From assembly GCA_015847255.1 (NCBI GenBank), contig JADLZK010007830.1, positions 124,001 through 188,000 on the forward strand: DNA of 64,000 bases, given 5' to 3'. Under the pieces are notes generated by a model, which searched no databases, had not been told where the DNA came from, and saw only the letters and a program-made list of their open reading frames with translations. Shown piece by piece: positions 47,502 through 60,436 of this stretch. Origin of the DNA: Hyparrhenia diplandra. Taxonomy: Eukaryota; Streptophyta; Magnoliopsida; Poales; Poaceae. Position 1 is the first letter of the stretch; each line of letters opens with the position of its first letter. Made by a program: the position numbers and the translations under genes.

Positions 47502-50500
47502 ATGGAGCTGCAGCTCGCGGCCGTGCTCGGCTCGCTCGCCCTCGGCGGCGCGGTGCTGGTGCTGTTCTTCGGCAAGTGGTGGCAGCCGCTGGCCGACACC
47601 GACCGGCGCGTCAAGGAGCTGGCCGACGCCGTGGAGGCCCTGCTGCGGCAGCGGTCCGAGGTGCTGGGCCACGACCCGGCGCCGTCGTCGGATCCCGTGC
47701 GCGCGTGGCTGCGGCGCGTGCAGGAGGCGCAGGACGAGCTGGCGTCCATCAAGGAGCGGCACGACGCCGGGCAGCTGTACGTGGTCCGCCTGCTGCAGTA
47801 CCTCTTCCTCCCCACGGGCCCGGTCGCGGGGCTCGCCGAGCAGCAGCTCAAGGCGGTGTGGGCGCTCCGGGAGCAGGGCGCGGCGATCCTCGACGCCGCG
47901 CTGGCCACGCCGCAGGCGCCCCCGCCTCTGCTCTGCGACCCCGCCGAGCTGGAGGGCCTCCCGGCCGAGGCGGGGCCCGCGAGGGCCTACCTCAACGAGG
48001 CGCTCCGCTTCCTCGGCGACTGCGACGCCGCGCTCGGCGTCTGGGGCGCCGGCGGCGTGGGCAAGACCACGGTGCTCAAGCTGGTGCGCGAGGTGTGCGG
48101 CCGCGTCGCGCGCTTCGACCACGTCCTGCTCGTCGCGGCCTCCAGGGACTGCACGGTGGCCAAGCTGCAGAGGGAGGTCGTGTCCGTGCTCGGCCTGCGC
48201 GACGCGCCCACGGAGCAGGCGCAGGCCGCCGGGATCCTGAGCTTCCTCAGGGACAAGAGCTTCCTCCTGCTGCTGGACGGCGTTTGGGAACGCCTGGACC
48301 TGGAGAGGGTCGGCATCCCGCAGCCCCTCGGCATGGCCAACGGCAAGGTGAGGAAGATCATTGTGGCGTCGAGGAGCGAGGCGGTGTGCGCTGACATGGG
48401 CTGCCGCAACAAGATCAAGATGGAGTGCTTCAACGAGGAGGATGCGTGGAGCCTGTTTCAAGCTAATGTTGGCGGCGACACCATCAATGGCCACGCTCAA
48501 ATTCCGGCACTTGCTAGACAGGTAACCAGCTTACTATGTGTTCATGGTGCTACAAAACCTACAAAGTACTAATTTATTTTTCTTCTGTTACCGTTATATG
48601 CCTTCTTTTTTTATAGTGCCGTTGTATGCCTATTTGGCTATTTGCTGGTTTATGTAGTTTGTGTTGATCAAGGACATCTAGTTGCTTGCTGACTGATCTT
48701 AAATAGATGTTCTTAACACATCTAGTTCGTGTTTTATAAATAGAAATGAGTTCTTAACACATCCTTTGGGCTAATTATTTTTCCATTCTTGCTAATTATT
48801 TCATAAATTATATTCTTGTTAGCTAATTATTTTCTTAACGATGAGTTCTTAACACATTTCCCCCTCATAATGGGGATGATAAGTTAAGGAACAGGGTCTC
48901 TCTCTATATGGATGTATAGAAAAAGTCAAAAAACCACAATGACTTATAATATCATGTCTGATCACTAATCGTGTTAGCGTGTACCAAGTGTACGTGATAG
49001 AAAGTCAGTATTGGCAAATGGTAACGCTTAATGTCAGTGTCTGGCCCATTTTCCAGTCTTTAAATGTGATGGTATTTCTTGGCATAAATATCAAGATATT
49101 GGTTTTTTAATTTCATTTGACACAAGTATCTGAACTTTCAGTTACAAATATATGTGATTTCTTCAGGCTAACTTGTTTTGCCATCGAACAGGTCGCTGCC
49201 GAATGCAAGTGCTTGCCTTTGGCCCTCGTCACCGTCGGCCGCGCCATGTCAAATAAGCGCACACCAGAGGAGTGGTCCAACGCACTCGACACCCTCAAGG
49301 CGTCGCTGCCCTCCGGCACGCCCGGCTTGGACAAGAGCACGCACGCGCTAGTGAAGTTCTGCTACGACAATCTGGAGAGCGACATGGTGAGGGAATGCTT
49401 CCTGACCTGTGCGCTATGGCCGGAGGACCACAGCATCTTCAAGGAGGAGCTCGTGCAGAGCTGGATCGGACTCGGCCTGCTCCCGGATCTCGGCGACATC
49501 GATGAAGCTCTCAAGTTCGGGCTCTCGGTGATTGCCATCCTGAAGGCCGCGCGCCTGCTGGAGCCGGGGGACAACCACCGCTGCAACTTGTTCCCGTCAG
49601 ACACTCACGTCAGGCTGCACGACGTCGTGCGCGACGCGGCGCTGCGGTTGGCGCCAGACAAGTGGCTGGTCCGCGCAGGCGCCGGGCTCAGAGAGCCCCC
49701 CCGCGCGAGGAGGCGCTGTGGCGGGGCGCGCAGCGCGTGTCCCTGATGCACAATGCCATCGAGGACGCGCCGGCGAAGGTGGCCAGCGCCCTCGCGGACG
49801 CGCAGCCAGCGTCCCTGATGCGCTCCAGTTCAACAAGGCCCTGCCGAAGAGGATGCTCCAGGCGATCCAGCATTTCACCAAGCTCATGTACCTGGACCTC
49901 GAGGACACCGGCATTCAGGACGCCTTCCCCATGGAGATCTGCTGCTTGGTCAGCCTGAAGTATCTCAACCTATCCAAGAACAAGATCCTGTCGCTGCCGA
50001 TGGAGCTGGGCAACCTGGGCCAGCTTGAGTACTTCTACCTGCGTGACAACTACTACATCCAGATCACGATTCCACCGGGGCTGATCTCGCGGCTTGGGAA
50101 GCTGAAGGTGCTGGAGCTGTTCACCGCGAGCATCGTCTCCGTCGCGGACAACTACGTCGCGCCAGTGATTGACGACCTCGAGAGCAGCGGCGCGCGCATG
50201 GCGTCGGTCAGCATCTGGCTTGACACCACCCGCGACGTGGAGCGCCTCGCGCGGCTAGCGCCGGGCGTGCGCGCCCGGTCGCTCCAGCTGCGCAAGCTGG
50301 AAGGGGAGCGCGCCGTTCCGCTGCTGTCCGCGGAGCACGCGCCGGAGCTTGGCAGCGTGCAGGAGAGCCTGCGGGAGCTGGCGCTCTACTCGTCCGACGT
50401 CGAGGAGATCGTGGCCGACGCGCACATGCCCAAGCTGGAGATCATCAAGTTTGGCTTCCTCACGAAGCTGCGCGTCATGGCGTGGTCTCACGCCCCTGGT

Positions 50501-50915
50501 CCAACCTCCGCGATGTCGGCATGGGCGCGTGCCACAGCCTAACGCACGTGACGTGGGTGCAGCACCTCCCCTGCCTAGAGTCGCTGAACCTCAGCGGCTG
50601 CAACGGGATGACGAGGGTGCTGGGTGGCCCGGAGGACGGCGGCAGCGCCGGGGAGGAGGTGGTCGTGTTCCCGCGGCTGAGGGTGCTGGCCCTGCTGGGG
50701 CTGCAGAAGATGGAGACCATCCGAGCCGAGGGGAGTGCGCGTTCCCGGAGCTGCGGCGCCTACAGACGAGGGGGTGCCCGCGGCTGAAGAGGATTTCGAT
50801 GCGCCCGACGCCCGGGCAGCAGGCTACCGTGCGGATCGAGTGCGACAAGCACTGGTGGAACGCGCTACAGTGGGCGGGCGAGGACGCCAAGGCCTGCTTC
50901 GTCCCCGTGCTGTGA
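47502..50915 (+). CDS. CC-NB-ARC-LRR disease-resistance-type protein (RPS2-like class), frame broken by indels
   Basis: Such NLRs detect pathogen effectors and trigger immune responses. Exons 47502-48521 and 49192-50915 flank a 670-bp GT-AG intron. The start MELQLAAVLG is chosen over an in-frame ATG at 47379 because the N-terminal domain begins there. Residues 2-24 are strongly hydrophobic, like a membrane anchor. Then come a coiled-coil region, P-loop GVWGAGGVGKTT, kinase 2 LLLLDGVW (second Asp replaced by Gly), KIIVASRSEAVC (RNBS-B), CKCLPLALVTVGRAM (GLPL) and RLHDVVRDAAL (Leu replacing the Met of MHD). A short LRR region follows (LMYLDLEDTGI, LKYLNLSKNKI). Four apparent single-base deletions break the frame: the C run 49695-49702, near 49820, CCCC near 50494, and GGG near 50732. 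Allowing for them gives 915 aa, a normal length. Indels are mostly in G/C runs. It may be functional with sequence errors, or a recent pseudogene. Confidence 0.88.
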
Positions 50916-51849
50916 GAGTGTGAGTCACTTCACTTGCAGTAGGCGGTCGACGGTGGTGTGCAATTTTGGCGCCAGTTGATACGTTCGACGACCACCAAAG
51001 GTGCACCACGGATCAAGGCAAGATAAGCGATGAAATCGCAATATCTCTCGGACAGAAATAAGACGGTTTATTTTGGATTTCTTCTAAGAACAATTCAAAT
51101 TTTGGTTTAATTCCTGCTATGTTGTGAGCTGGTGGCTTGGTTTTAGTTTAATAACTACAAGTGGACATGGGACTCTTTATGATCTCGATCGTAGGCTAAC
51201 AACCAGTACTAGCCAAAAGTTAGCTTTAGTCTATCCAGATGGAAGGGCTAATGGATGAACTAATGTTAGTTAAACTATTGGCTACTTGTAACTCCTTTAT
51301 TTAAATTATAATGCCATTTTGCCTTTTTTTACATACATATTTTTTTCATGTTTCTAGACATGCAAATATAGATGTATAGGAAAATCAAAAATCAAAATGA
51401 CCTATAATTTGAAAAGAGAGTGGTTCGTTAGCCAACAACTAGCTTGTCATTAGAAATGAAGAGTAGTTAATGAATCAACAAGTAGCTAACAAAGGAGAAT
51501 AATTCATTGCTAGGGATATATGCACCTTTTAGTCTAGGATCAAATATGTATGGGGCTACTAAATTACATGCTAGTTTTAGCTATGGTGAATAGTAGCCTT
51601 AGCTAATCCAAAATGGCCCTATACACCATCTATATATTTGAGGGCTTTAAACCGAGACTTTATGTTAATTCTCATGAGATGTGTTAGGAAAATGATAAAT
51701 CCTTTAAATATTCTCATAAAATCAGCAACAACTAATCTTTAACTTCATATAGTCTAATTATCATAATCAAAATAGTCATTAATTTAAATTTTATTTTCAA
51801 TATTTACAATTTCCATTACAAAAAATTCATAAAATACATACCTTAATCA
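50916..51849. other. 3' flank of the NLR
   Basis: AT-rich sequence with no ORF of interest; probably 3' UTR followed by spacer. Confidence 0.4.
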
Positions 51850-52600
51850 TTTTTTTTTTGAACAAGTCGGTAGGGAAGCTCCTACCTATTCTTTTCTTTT
51901 TATAGATGTATATGAACAAAATAACATGACAAAACATACATGGTCATCAAGACCCAAAATAAAAAGGCATAAATACATTAGAGTTTATTCTCACACCACA
52001 ATTTGAGAAGGGGGGGGGGGGGGGTGGGGTGGTAGCAACCCCTTCTTTAGCCTTCATACACACCAGGTTATGAATAAGTGCCAATTTGCAGGCTTGTAGA
52101 GAAGCTGACTTGTGATCAAAGATGACTCCATTTCTAATTTTCCAAATGGACCAACAGGCATGGAAAAATTTTCTCTAAAGATGAGTGAGCCAAACTCTGT
52201 CCTAGCTTGGATGATCATGTCGAGAGGGTCAAGATTAAAATTCCATTGAATATCAATAAACCTCCAACAGTCGGCACTGAAAGGGCATTCAAAGAATAAG
52301 TGGAAACTTGATTCTTCTAAACCAGAGGAGCAGAGCACACAAGAATAGTCTGGGAGGAACATGTTTTTCCTTCATAGAAGGTTTCTTGTGCTCAATCTAT
52401 CTCTTATAAAAGCCAAGTAAAAAACTTTTGATTACCTGGGTTACCAGCTTTCTAAATCCACTAAAAAAGAGGAGATGCCGGAGTTGTCCCTTGCAAATAT
52501 GCCTTCTTAGAAAGTATGTTGTCCCCCAAACATAGCTCCAAGTGTCATTCAAACTGTCATCTCCCAGGTTGAACAACAAACATTAATCCAGTTCTTGCAG
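51850..52600 (-). mobile_element. LINE (L1-type) 3' remnant
   Basis: Read on the minus strand, it ends in a poly-A tail (plus-strand T run at 51850-51859). The frame around 52360-52250 encodes a reverse-transcriptase zinc-binding motif, CVLCSSGLEESSFHLFFEC (C-x2-C-x9-H-x4-C), preceded by RDRLSTRNLL, a stop codon and RKNMFLPDYS. These are hallmarks of the C-terminal domain of plant LINE reverse transcriptases. The frame is broken and 5' truncated, so it is inactive. Confidence 0.75.
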
Positions 52601-53941
52601 TTGTTCTGACGCTTGAGCTGACAAGGGCAAGAAGAAAAATTTTTATCTCCTTGTCAATGAAGAATTTAATTGAACACTTCTTTTCCTCGAGAAAGAGAAG
52701 AGATGGGGATATTTCAGTTGTAAACAGTCACCAATCAATTGTCCAACCAGATCGCAGTGGAGATACCATTATTTGGATGGGAGATAAATTGTTCTGAATT
52801 TGTCAAAATGTTTTAGCACGTCCCTCCAACAAAATGAGCCACATGGGCTTCTTGACTGTGGGGGGTATTGTCATTATAGAAAATAATTTATAATAATCCC
52901 TAAATTTACATCTGAATTAAAAGACAATACAATACTGCCATTGAGTTTGCTTTTAATTTACCCCCATTTTTCATTTATAAAAGATGACATTAAACATATA
53001 AATTCTAGTCTTTATTATTACTTTAAAAATAAATTAATATATTCCTCTAACCTAAATCTAATTAACAACATCAGCTAGTATAAATCCAAACTTCTAGACG
53101 CAGTAAAATAAAGAGTCATACTAGACCCATTACCGTGGTTGGAACTTGGTGTATCAAAACTTGAATTACGTATTTATGAATCGGCTACACAAAGAATATT
53201 ACAAAAAGTAATAGTCAATTTTTAATAGGAAAGCACCTATTTGTAAATAAAGGAATAAATATATGATTTCGTTACTTGTGACAAAAGAATCAAACTACTT
53301 ATTGTATTGAATTTAAATAAAATAAAGACGTCCAATTCAAAACTTAATTCAAATATTAAAATGGCTATAAAAAAATTGCATATAAGTTGTTTAGTGTATG
53401 CTACAACTTTTAGAGACCATCTTCCACTCTTCCCAACGATATATCGATCCTAATTTGAGAACCAGCGCATAGTTCAATAGTTTTCTAATTTTATGCATTA
53501 TTATTCGCCAGCTTTCAAAAAAAAAAAAATTAGTACTTCGCCACAAAATTCGTCCAAAAATGAGAATCAAGTACCCTTGTTATAAACTTAATAAAAAACA
53601 CACATATAATCACGCCGATATCAAGCCGAAAGCCAATTCTGCTAATCGATAATCCATCTGATCTTGGCGGTTTCAATAGTATTTTGTGAGTTTTCATTTC
53701 GGATATGGAAGATCGTGACGGTTAAATCCGTGCTTATCGTCCTCCTCAAGTCTGCTAAACTAATGGCGGCGTAGCCGACAGACGAGTTTTGGAGGCGCAA
53801 AAAGCAAAGACTCCAACCCGCCGCGTCGCCGCGGAGCAGCAGAAATCCAGAATAAAGCCGAGAAGCCACCCAAACCGTTTCTCTCTTTCTCCTCTCCGCT
53901 TCCTCCTCAACCCCTCCCCAAGTATACGAGTGACACCCCCC
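52601..53941. other. Spacer and upstream region of TIM21
   Basis: AT-rich up to about 53640; some LINE-derived sequence may extend into 52600-52900. From 53740 GC content rises toward the TIM21 start. No other gene is seen. Confidence 0.4.
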
Positions 53942-56900
53942 ATGGCCTCCCGGGTCACGAGGCTGCTCCTGCACCGCCGCCTCGTCACCGCAGCGGAGGC
54001 CTCCGCTCGCCGCGCACCGCAGGTTCCCTGCGCCGGCGCCACTGTCTCCAAGGTAATCCTGCAGCAGTTGTTGGGGAAAACCCTAAACACCTCTAAACCT
54101 CCCTTCAGGGTGTTCGACAGAATGCCCGTGTCGATCTCTGCGTTGCCTGTTCCGGCGTTGCTGCCCTGTGGTTGTGATGTGGTGTCTGGTTAGGTTCCTG
54201 AAGGGACTGAACTTGTTGTCTGTGCTAGATTCCACTGATTGTTGTGCAGGGTTGTGCTTACTAGCTACTAGAGCTACGGAGTATTGAACTTCTATTATTC
54301 TGTCGCTGCTAGTGCCTATTCTGTTAGTCACGTCATAAGCAATGCATGTGCTGGTGCTCTATCTGTATGAAACACAATGCAACGGTTGTTTCTGATCTGT
54401 GATTGCATAGATTCTTATGGGCTTTCTGAAGTTCTTCACACTGTAATTTTTCCTTAAAGTATTTTTTCTTCTTATTTGGAAATATATACTTGGAAGTCTG
54501 TTTTTCCTTAACGCTTCTCTGTCTCTTAACTGCAGGATGTTGCTAAGGCTGAAGGTCAACTCCCACCTCTGAATTAAAGCTCTGTGTTTGATTGACCAAA
54601 TTGCTGCTATTAAATAATTTGTTTCATTATTATTCCTGTTATTGTTGCATTGGTGAAACTGGGATTGTTTTGCAGTGCTGGATGGATAATGCATAACAAT
54701 TTAAACATTATGTATGTTTGTCTAGTTTCTAGTTTAGCTGCTTTAAGTGTATGTTTGACATTGACTTGTAAATCAGAGTAAGTTGTTCGGTGGCTTCCAT
54801 ATGAGCTCCTAAGGTCAACTTAGCATCTTTTAGCCTGTATAATGAGAATAAAGCTGGCAAATATGTACCTGTTGTCATAATATTCATGCACTATTTTTCA
54901 ATCTTACCGCAACAGATACTTCAAAGAGCCTTTCTATACTGCCATACTGAGTGAGTAAACCTTCCATGATAATGTACTGCCATTGCAGCACTGCATCTAT
55001 TATGAATGCATGTGGTATTCTGCTTACATTGGATGCATTTGAATGAACTTGCCAAAGGTAAAAAAAAAAATCTATATGTTGAATTATTCAGAACTGGAGA
55101 GTCATAAGGTGTTGACAAAACCTTTCAGTAGCGAACTAGTGATAATTTGAATACATGATTATAATTATTCTGTGTGTAACCCTACACATTATGATCCAGT
55201 CGATGCAAACTGCTCGGTTTTTTAATACATAAAATTGGTTCCAATCTGTCTTTAAGGTTGTCTTACTTGTGTTCCATTCCATGTTATGAGCATGCGTGAC
55301 TATGATTACAAAGAATGGTTTCTCAGCTATCTAGTCTCATCATAATTTCATTGATTTCCACGCACTCTAAAAAACTATCCAACTTTTGTGTGCATTTTTG
55401 ATTGATCTGGACCGATATTATTCTTCCGCGCTACTTTTTTTTCCACGTTAGGATTTGTTAATGCTGACATAGTTTTCTTTGGGAAAACATCCAGCTTCGT
55501 CCTTGAAAAATTCAAGGTGGCACGTGACTAGGTTAAACACTTCAAGTCCTTTGACTACTCGTTATGAGTGCCGCAAAGTATTTTCCTTTTTCTGTAAGGC
55601 CATCTGCATCTTACTCTACACAAGCTTCAGACCAGAAGGCAAAACAGGTTTGTATTTCAGTTCTGCTTGCTGATTTAAATTGTTCAGTTTGTAACTTTGT
55701 ATACTCTCTCCGTCCCAAAATTGATCAACTTCTAGAATTTTCCTTGCTCTTAAGTTTGAACTCTCTTAAGTTTGACTGAATGTATAGAAAAGAACACCAA
55801 TATTTATGATGCAAAAATTAGTATCATTAGATACACAATGAAATATATTTTCATAGTGTACTTATTTGGCGACATAAATGTTGGTATTGTTTTCTATAAA
55901 GTTAGTCAAACTTAAATAGTTTGTCTTGTACAACTCGAAGTTGACTTATTTTGGGACGGATGGAGTATCTTCCTACTTGCCCCTGACCATTTGCTGCATA
56001 AATTTGAATTAATATTATCCATCTTGTGATATGCTGCTATGTGGTTGTAATGCAATTTATAAAATTTTGGTAGTGTTACCTTGTTGACTATAGGGTGGAT
56101 TGGACCAAAATCCAAATCCTAACAAAGGAAACCAATTAGAATCCTACTACAGAAAGTCCACCATCCAGTCCAAACATATCTCAAAGTGCTTAGTCTAATC
56201 CAATCGAAGCCCCTCAAGTTGGAATCCATCTTCAGCCATCACATCCATCATGATCCAATTCCAACCATCACAGCGAGGCGTCTTCCTCTTCCCCTCCCCC
56301 TTCCCCATCACAGGCAACTTGAACACCAAGCCAAGCTGACTTTCTCATCTCATCTGTTATGTCAGATCTCCAGCCAGAGCTCTCTGCAAAACTACTCACC
56401 GTGAATTCATGAAACACCAATGTTAGCCTTCTTTCATCAGGTGTAGGACACTCCACGTGATGCTCACTGCAGAACTCGAAGCCATGACCATCTTGAGATT
56501 CACAGCATGGTCCTGACCTGGTGCTGTTGGTGTCTGCATTAACCTCTACATGACCAATGCCTATTCTGTCTAGCTACTGCTTGTTGCACTCCACTACGTT
56601 ACTGCCTTTGTGCTCTACCTCAAGGCCCATCACTACAGCATCTACCCTGCATATGCCTTTGATCTGTTGGACTTCGGATTTCCTAAATATGAATTACAGA
56701 ACACATCTGGATTATCCCACATGTACTTGTGATCATGCGTCATCTGAATTACTGAACACCTGTGGATTATACATAAATTGGCTTGAGCGTGCTTTCTATG
56801 TTGGAGTACCATGCCTAAAACCTTGAACGGCAATATCTTGACTGCATTAACCGGCTTATTTATATGCATTAGCCCCTGTGATGTGGTTTTGGATGACCAA

Positions 56901-59611
56901 CATTTCATAAAAAAAAATTGTTAAGAGCTATTCCAAATTTTGTGATCCTACATATGTTGAAAAGATTCTGTTTCACTGGTTACATTACTGTTTATGTAGA
57001 GGTAGTTGCTAGACACTTTTTTAATGGTCTGCTTCAAGGATTTTGTCTTATATATGGATCGATCTCTGGTCCCATTTGAGCAAACCCAATTATGCTAATC
57101 ACTTAGCCAAAGCCAGCAGTACTTGTAGTGTTGCAGTTACAGTGCTATTTTCTACAAGGCATCTGTGTCATATGTGAGAAAGTGTTCTGATGGAAAAGAC
57201 TCAAAGCTATTTTTCAAGGCATCTGTGTCATATGTGAGAAAGTGTTCTGATGGAAAAGACTGTTTACTGTGTCCAGTTTTTTTTCATTCACAGCATTCTG
57301 TTGGAGAAGACTTCGAGTTCTGTTTATTGTTATACTACTTGACAGTCTATAATCACCTAAGACACGAACAGTCTGGTTTTGGGGTCATTTAGTCATTTAG
57401 TTTTTGATAGAACTTGTATACCGTAGCTAACTGATATTACTGGTTTCATTAGTCAAACAAATGTTTGTTAATTATATTGCAAGCAAAATACGTCGCGTAG
57501 CTATTATGCTGTTGCACATTTTTTATTTTTTTTTTTTTTTTGTTACTTGTAATGTAAAGAACTGTCTTGTTCGCAGGAAGGGAAAGATTTGTCAACCACA
57601 GAACATCCCTTTGATGATATTACCTACAATATACCTGAGAAGCCAATGACATTTACTGAAGGTGCTTCTTATAGTCTTGTAATACTTGCTGGACTTGGGA
57701 TTGCGGGGTTGGCTGGATATGCTGTGTTCAAAGAGCTTATATTTGAGCCAAAAGAGTAAGTTCCTTGCTTTTGTTATTTGGCTTGTTTGAACTTTGCAGA
57801 ATGATAATTGATACAATTATGACTAATTGTATTTTGATAAAACTAATGTGTTAATAAATAGTAATCATTACCATATACTTTTAAGTTCTGCAAAATTTCC
57901 TTGTCAGACTTTTGCAGTGGTTCTTTAATGATATGATATACACATCTCCTGTGTGTTCGAGAAAAAAAGAATTTCGTAGTGGTCATTCTTCAGATCGTGA
58001 CACTAACCCCATCTTTTTTTGTGCACTGTACAAGTTTACAACAGTTAATATGATGTAATATGGAACTTCGTTTTTCCCTTTTGACTGTAAATATACATCT
58101 TCTTAATCTGGATGCATCATTTTCTATCTAAGGCTCATGTGTGTATGCTTTTCGTTTCCTTGGGGTCATAGAGTGGCATTTTGTGCAGTATAGGAATAGG
58201 TAGCTTTATTATCTGCAACTTTTTGTCACTTTTTATCTGCAACTTTTGTCACCACAGCATTGATGACCTTATATGAACAAACTTTTACTATATTGAAAAT
58301 GAAGATGAAACCTAATACCAATAGATCTTTCTTTTTTTGTTCCGTTGTCCCAAGTTCTATTCTGGTGTATACTGCATTTTTATCCTATAACATTTAAGAG
58401 TGTCTGATTCACTACCACAAGTACTTTGCATTGCATTATGTTAGAGATGAACAACAAAAATAAAGACCTTTACTCCAAGCAAGTTGGGGGTAGGCTAAAA
58501 TTGAAACCCAACATAATAATTTGGTGTTTGGTGCTTTTGTCTGGAATATTAATTGCCGTTGCAGGTGTTATCTATTGTGCTTGAGTCATTAACTTTCTTT
58601 TTGTACACAAATACAAAATTTTATCTGTTGGAACACCTTAATTTTTTTTCTACAGTACATGGTTGCCCACATGCCTGTTTTGTTAATATATAATATAATT
58701 TTGAAACTGAAGGGAGATTAGCTGACGATTGTGCATAATCACCCAACAGGTACAAGATATTTGGGAAAGCTCTAGCAAGAATTCAGAGCGAAAGCCAGGT
58801 TTTTGTTGATTGTGTTATTTTCTTTGTAGATAGTCGTACTTTCTCCCTCTTACTAGTTTTATATATTTTGTCAGGTCACATCAAGGATTGGCCACCCTAT
58901 TACTGGATATGGCCAGGAAACTAGAAACCGTGCAGCTCGGCAAAGAATTCCAAATAAGATTTGGACAGATGAGGATGGTGTTGAACATGTGGAGGTAGAA
59001 CACATTCTTGCCTCTTCTGTTGTGTCTTCCATTCTTCTGTTTTCTTGCACCTCAGGTCTACTGTAGCCTAGTCAATAAGAAATGGGCAACTTTACCTGTT
59101 ACAGTTATGCTCTCTCTTCTGCAACACTAGTTATGAAACTGCTCTCTGAGAGTTCATTAGTCCTTTAGCAGCATACAGGAATGAACCATTTTTTCCCCTT
59201 AAAGAACAGCAAGCAGCATGGGAAGAGCTTAATTGTGAATCATAACATAGGGGAAGGTACTAAGATGAGAATTATTTGCCTTCATTGCTAATATCAACCC
59301 TGAGAGCAGTATTAACACCAGAGAAGATCCTGTTTACATGTTTTGTTGTGCTTGTAGGTATTGTTTTTGCTAAGTTGGAAAGGAGATGTTAAGTCATATG
59401 GTTCATATAGCTATTTTTACTCTGCTCACATGCATTTTTTTTTCAGGTGAACTTTCTCATCCGTGGGCCACAGGGAGCTGGAAAAGTGTATTCAGAGATG
59501 TTCAAAGATAATTCTGATCGGACATGGAAGTTCACATACCTTGTTGTTGATATCGTGTCACCACCACATGCAAAAAAACAGCTGATGTTAGAATCTTACG
59601 TACCAGCATAA
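53942..59611 (+). CDS. TIM21-like subunit of the mitochondrial TIM23 import complex
   Basis: TIM21 links TOM and TIM23 during protein import through the inner mitochondrial membrane and helps route precursors to respiratory complexes. Eight exons: 53942-54052, 54536-54554 (19 nt), 55495-55516 (22 nt), 55569-55647, 57577-57755, 58750-58798, 58875-58994 and 59447-59611; all GT-AG, total 744 nt, 247 aa, frame intact. MASRVTRLLLHRRLVTAAEA is an Arg-rich amphipathic targeting sequence. One transmembrane helix, YSLVILAGLGIAGLAGYAVF, is followed by an intermembrane-space domain with GHPITGYGQETRNRAARQRI, VNFLIRGPQGAGKVYSEMF and YLVVDIV, characteristic of TIM21. The two micro-exons are inferred from splice signals and phase (0, 1, 0, 2, then 0) and need transcript support. 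Intron 4 holds a Stowaway element and a 60-bp tandem repeat. Unlike its neighbours, no indels are apparent. Confidence 0.92.
55704..55965. mobile_element. Stowaway-like element in TIM21 intron 4
   Basis: CTCTCTCCGTCCCAAAAT at the left and ATTTTGGGACGGATGGAG at the right, with TA on both sides (55702-55703 and 55966-55967), enclose 262 bp of AT-rich sequence. This is a standard Tc1/mariner MITE. Confidence 0.8.
57142..57261. repeat. 60-bp tandem duplication in TIM21 intron 4
   Basis: CAAGGCATCTGTGTCATATG begins at 57155 and again at 57215, and the identity runs through GTTCTGATGGAAAAGACT. Two near-identical 60-bp units indicate a recent event. Confidence 0.85.
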
Positions 59612-60175
59612 GGAATTAAGGATGCAAGAAGCAAAAGCAGTTAGCAGTACCATGGCATCCCCAAGGTTCATCTCCCACATATATATTATATCTATTTTAC
59701 TTCACATTTGTACCATCCTTGATGTTTACATTATTTTGTGTTTTGTGTTGTCATTTGGTCATAAAAGGTTTTGAATTTTGATCTTTCATGAAATAATAGA
59801 CATCAAACTGTAGGATGAAATACGCTTCTAGTGATTTCTGGAACTAGTAATGCTACACCTACAAAAAGTTGTACAGAAGATCTAACTAGCATGCTAACTC
59901 GAATAGCAGCAAGCCAGCAACCTCAAAGTTATCGGTGTGGTTACATGAAATCTTTTGATTGCTAATTTCAAATTAGCAAGTAAGGTTGTTATCATCTATG
60001 CTAATACATAATACATTTTTTGTGTACACATTTTATAGGTTTAGTGGTACTCTCCCCATACTAGAGATGTTACCTACCTCGTTTAGCTGAAGGCCATATC
60101 AATCCCATTGAATCATTTTTCTTTGTAGTAGTTTGTTTGAATCCTCACATATGGATATCAGTCCAATTTCCTTTA
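59612..60175. other. 3' UTR of TIM21 and spacer
   Basis: AT-rich with an AATAATAG-type signal near 59791. Nothing else is recognised. Confidence 0.4.
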
Positions 60176-60436
60176 GGGCCCATTTGGATCCCCTCATTTT
60201 GGAGGAATGGAAATTAGGCTATTTGGCTTATTTGAGATTCCACAACTTTCAAAGTTCACATATAAGCCTATCTTAAATTCATAGGGTGGGAGATGGGAAA
60301 TGGACTGTATAGATCACCATGCTATGTTTGTAGTTTATACTCTCCAACTTAAGTAAAGTTTGTATAACATATCTCAAATATGTGCCTAAACTATAGTTAT
60401 TACAATGAATCCAATTCCAAGGTTCCAAATTTGGCC
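60176..60436. mobile_element. Tourist-like (PIF/Harbinger) miniature element
   Basis: GGGCCCATTTGGATCC at the left and GGTTCCAAATTTGGCC at the right are imperfect inverted termini around 261 bp, flanked by TTA at 60173-60175 and 60437-60439. Confidence 0.75.

Noticed and set aside
47484..48500. 338-codon minus-strand ORF
   Set aside because: Exact antisense of NLR exon 1; its composition mirrors the coding strand and it has no domain.
52012..52030. Long G run as a possible regulatory quadruplex
   Set aside because: A single homopolymer in a dead LINE end; likely slippage or sequencing noise.
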